Source: Fimbriimonadaceae bacterium (lineage in GTDB: Bacteria > Armatimonadota > Fimbriimonadia > Fimbriimonadales > Fimbriimonadaceae). Taken from it: a DNA stretch of 7,500 nucleotides. The notes under the pieces were generated by a model. It worked only from the letters and a program-made list of their open reading frames with translations. It was not told the origin of the DNA and made no database searches. The position numbers and the translations under genes were made by a program. The stretch covers positions 1 through 7,500 of the forward strand of contig JADZBW010000373.1 of the NCBI GenBank assembly GCA_020851885.1. Reading direction: 5' to 3'. Of this stretch, positions 5,760-7,500 are shown piece by piece (position 1 is the first letter of the stretch; every line of letters starts with the position of its first letter).

Positions 5760-7016
5760 CTAGACCAGCATCGCAAGAATCTCGGCGGTCTCTGCCACCG
5801 ATTCCTCAAATGCCAGACACGCGATTTCTATTTCGCTGGGGGTGATGATCAATGGTGGCTCGAATCGGAGAATCCTCGGATTGTTGAGGGTGTATGCCAC
5901 GCACACCCCACGTTTCAGCATCTGGGCTACCACCAACTCCCCAACTTCGTCCATCTGGAATTCGACGCCGATCAATAGACCTCGCCCACGCACTTCCTTG
6001 ATAAGATCGCTATGCTTATCGGCGGCCTGCTTGAGCCCTGCCTGCATCAGCAGGCCCATCTTGCGGGACCGCTCGACGAGCCCCTCTTCCTCGATCACTT
6101 GGATCGTGGCCAGCCCAGCCGCGCACGCGAGTGGGTTTCCTCCGAAAGTGGATGTGTGGGAGAGCGGACTATCCGCGTAGATCTTCTCCCACACGGTTTT
6201 TGTGCCTACCAATGCCCCAATCGGCATGATTCCTCCACCCAGAGCCTTGGCAAGCGTCATCAAGTCGGGAGAAACGCCGTCGTGGTTGCATCCGAACCAC
6301 TTACCGGTGCGGCCCAGAAGCGTCTGCACCTCATCGGCGATGAGGAGAGCCCCATGCTTGTCGCAAGCTTGACGCAGGTCGTACAGATAGCCGACGGGCG
6401 GGACGATGATGCCTCCCTCGCCCTGTATTGGTTCCACGATGAAAGCAGCCGTTTCGTCGGTGATCGCCTTGCGAGCGGCATCAGAATCTCCAAAGGGCAC
6501 GAAAGAGACGCCGGGGAGGAGCGGTTCAAACGGCTTGCGGTACTTCTCACGGCCCATCACGGAGAGCGCGCCGAGCGTCTTGCCATGGAAACTGTTATCC
6601 GTGGAGACGAGCTTGGTGCGACCGGTCGCCTTTTTGGCGAACTTGAGGGCGCCTTCTACGGCTTCCGCACCGCTATTGCAAAAGAACACGTATTCCAGGC
6701 CTTCCGGGGTGATCTCAGCAATCTTGGCCGCCAAATCAGCCCCTTGCTTGTTGAAGAACGCCTTTCCGCTCAGGCCCATGTGGTCCAACTGGTGTTTGAC
6801 GGCCTCGACGACTTTGGGATGTCGGTGACCCAGGCTGAAGCAGCCATAACCGCCCAGGCAATCGAGATAAGCCTTTCCGTCTTGGTCGTAGACGTAGCAC
6901 CCTTCGCCACGCATTTCAACTCCGAAACCGGCGAACTGCATGAGCTTGGCAAGGTAGGGGTTGATGTGATTCGTGTACTTGTCGACCACGTCGGCGAACA
7001 GGGCATCCGCATCCAT
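5760..7016 (-). CDS. patA: Class III aminotransferase, PatA-like (putrescine or acetylornithine type)
   Basis: This PLP-dependent omega-aminotransferase moves an amino group from a terminal amine (putrescine or a relative) to 2-oxoglutarate. With the ATG at 7016 it has 418 residues: CLGGYGCFSLGHRHPKVVEA (53-72), FFCNSGAEAVEGALKFAK (111-128), FHGKTLGALS (143-152), RKPFEPLLPGVSFVPFG (160-176), EPIQGEGGIIVPP (195-207), ADEVQTLLGRTGK (227-239, Asp228 on the PLP ring) and LAKALGGGIMPIG (255-267, Lys257 forming the Schiff base). HTSTFGGNPLACAAGLATI and the late TLNNPRILRFEPPL complete it. Several of these strings are close to E. coli PatA, but an acetylornithine or other omega-amine substrate cannot be excluded. 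The start is uncertain: an ATG at 7058 adds 14 residues of no family character, and neither start has a good ribosome site. It is the first gene of a possible pair with the threonine aldolase and diverges from the gene at 7120. Confidence 0.92.
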   Translation of the reverse strand: MDADALFADVVDKYTNHINPYLAKLMQFAGFGVEMRGEGCYVYDQDGKAYLDCLGGYGCFSLGHRHPKVVEAVKHQLDHMGLSGKAFFNKQGADLAAKIAEITPEGLEYVFFCNSGAEAVEGALKFAKKATGRTKLVSTDNSFHGKTLGALSVMGREKYRKPFEPLLPGVSFVPFGDSDAARKAITDETAAFIVEPIQGEGGIIVPPVGYLYDLRQACDKHGALLIADEVQTLLGRTGKWFGCNHDGVSPDLMTLAKALGGGIMPIGALVGTKTVWEKIYADSPLSHTSTFGGNPLACAAGLATIQVIEEEGLVERSRKMGLLMQAGLKQAADKHSDLIKEVRGRGLLIGVEFQMDEVGELVVAQMLKRGVCVAYTLNNPRILRFEPPLIITPSEIEIACLAFEESVAETAEILAMLV

Positions 7017-7119
7017 GAGGCGAGTATAGCGGGACAATTCCGCAACTTCTAGGACCATGTATAGAACTGTGCTTCTCCGGCGACCTACGTTGTGGACTTA
7101 GCGTATTCTCTTAGGTCTG

Positions 7120-7500
7120 ATGCTGACCCTATGGATCCGGTCCGTCCTTCCTCTCGCCGGTTGTATTGGTATCTTCGGGGTTGCTGGATTCGTGACGTCT
7201 GAGCCTCCTACCGACGCAATTGCGAATTTGCAAAAGGAGCTTGGGGCGGGCGCCGTCACGCTGCCGTTTGAACCCAAGTGTGGTTACTTGAAGGCCATCC
7301 TGAAGCAGTTGGATGTACCCGAATCCTCGCAAGTCCTTGTTTTTGCAAAGACGAGCCTGCAGAGTCGTTTCATATCGCCTCAAAAACCGCGGGCAATCTA
7401 CTTCAACGATCATACGTACGTCGGATGGGTGAACGGTGGCGAGTTAATCGAGATCGCGAGCGTCGATCCCGAGAAGGGTACGCGCTTCTACACGATTCGC
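7120..7500 (+). CDS. Conserved exported or membrane-anchored protein, N-terminal part
   Basis: The first 127 codons are present, without a stop, to the window edge. The N-terminus MLTLWIRSVLPLAGCIGIFG continues hydrophobic to about residue 25, which looks like a signal peptide or membrane anchor. LAGC at 12-15 resembles a lipobox, but the hydrophobic run before it is too short and continues past it. The exported part has KCGYLKAILKQLDVPESSQV (53-72) and VFAKTSLQSRFISPQKPRAI (74-93), followed by YFNDHTYVGWVNGGELIEIA. I recall this pattern from uncharacterised exported proteins of soil and aquatic phyla whose later part may carry c-type haem motifs; no CxxCH is present in the visible part. AGG lies four bases before the ATG, a weak ribosome site. 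It diverges from the aminotransferase gene. A 94-codon minus-strand ORF over it is a shadow. Confidence 0.65.
   Translation, partial: MLTLWIRSVLPLAGCIGIFGVAGFVTSEPPTDAIANLQKELGAGAVTLPFEPKCGYLKAILKQLDVPESSQVLVFAKTSLQSRFISPQKPRAIYFNDHTYVGWVNGGELIEIASVDPEKGTRFYTIR

Noticed and set aside
5311..5763. Plus-strand open frame ending in a helix-like tail (REYRERLAKEIRRAINAG) in the aldolase-aminotransferase gap
   Set aside because: Most of it is antisense to threonine aldolase. The helix-like tail is short, comes from a 92-bp gap containing an inverted repeat, and has no start of its own; chance is the simpler reading.
7014..7040. TATACT on the minus strand as a -10 box for the aminotransferase
   Set aside because: No reasonable -35 at 16-18 bases, and it would leave almost no leader before the ATG at 7016, so it was not called.
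6012..7052. Long plus-strand open frame (346 codons) across the aminotransferase
   Set aside because: It is an antisense shadow of a clearly coding class III aminotransferase and has no recognisable motifs.

Overview
The window is a stretch of bacterial chromosome, moderately GC-rich by eye, with dense bacterial gene packing. The organism cannot be fixed from it. Clues are a HrcA-type CIRCE operator before groES, a PEP-CTERM exported protein with a VPEP...RIKRRRK tail, and an exported protein at the right edge of a type I associate with Planctomycetota, Acidobacteriota and Armatimonadota. A free-living member of one of those phyla is a reasonable but unproven guess.

Left part (1-2613, minus strand): a chaperonin operon read right to left, with a CIRCE-like operator, groES, a small four-helix-bundle (S23/IVP family) gene, and groEL, which runs off the left edge. 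The S23 gene is the oddity. It sits in the groES-groEL gap and is bracketed by degenerate 8-bp repeats in inverted orientation. In the shared mRNA these repeats could pair and loop out the whole S23 gene, much as intervening sequences carrying S23-family ORFs sit inside 23S rRNA genes. No promoter or terminator is obvious in the gap, so groEL probably depends on transcription through this insert.

Middle (2731-3764, plus strand): a ferritin-like DUF892/YciF-type gene diverges from groES. After a 212-bp gap with no convincing gene comes an alkyltransferase-like (ATL) DNA-lesion-binding protein with Trp in place of the reactive Cys. It converges on the next minus-strand gene with only 10 bp between them.

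Right part (3775-7016, minus strand): read right to left, a PatA-like class III aminotransferase, a low-specificity threonine aldolase (both PLP enzymes of amino-acid or amine metabolism, 92 bp apart), then a PEP-CTERM exported protein that probably has its own promoter. At the far right (7120 onward, plus strand) the first 127 codons of a membrane-anchored or exported protein run off the edge.

The chaperonin genes, the ferritin-like protein and the ATL protein form a loose stress-themed neighbourhood. The two PLP enzymes may be cotranscribed, but the sequence does not show a single shared pathway.
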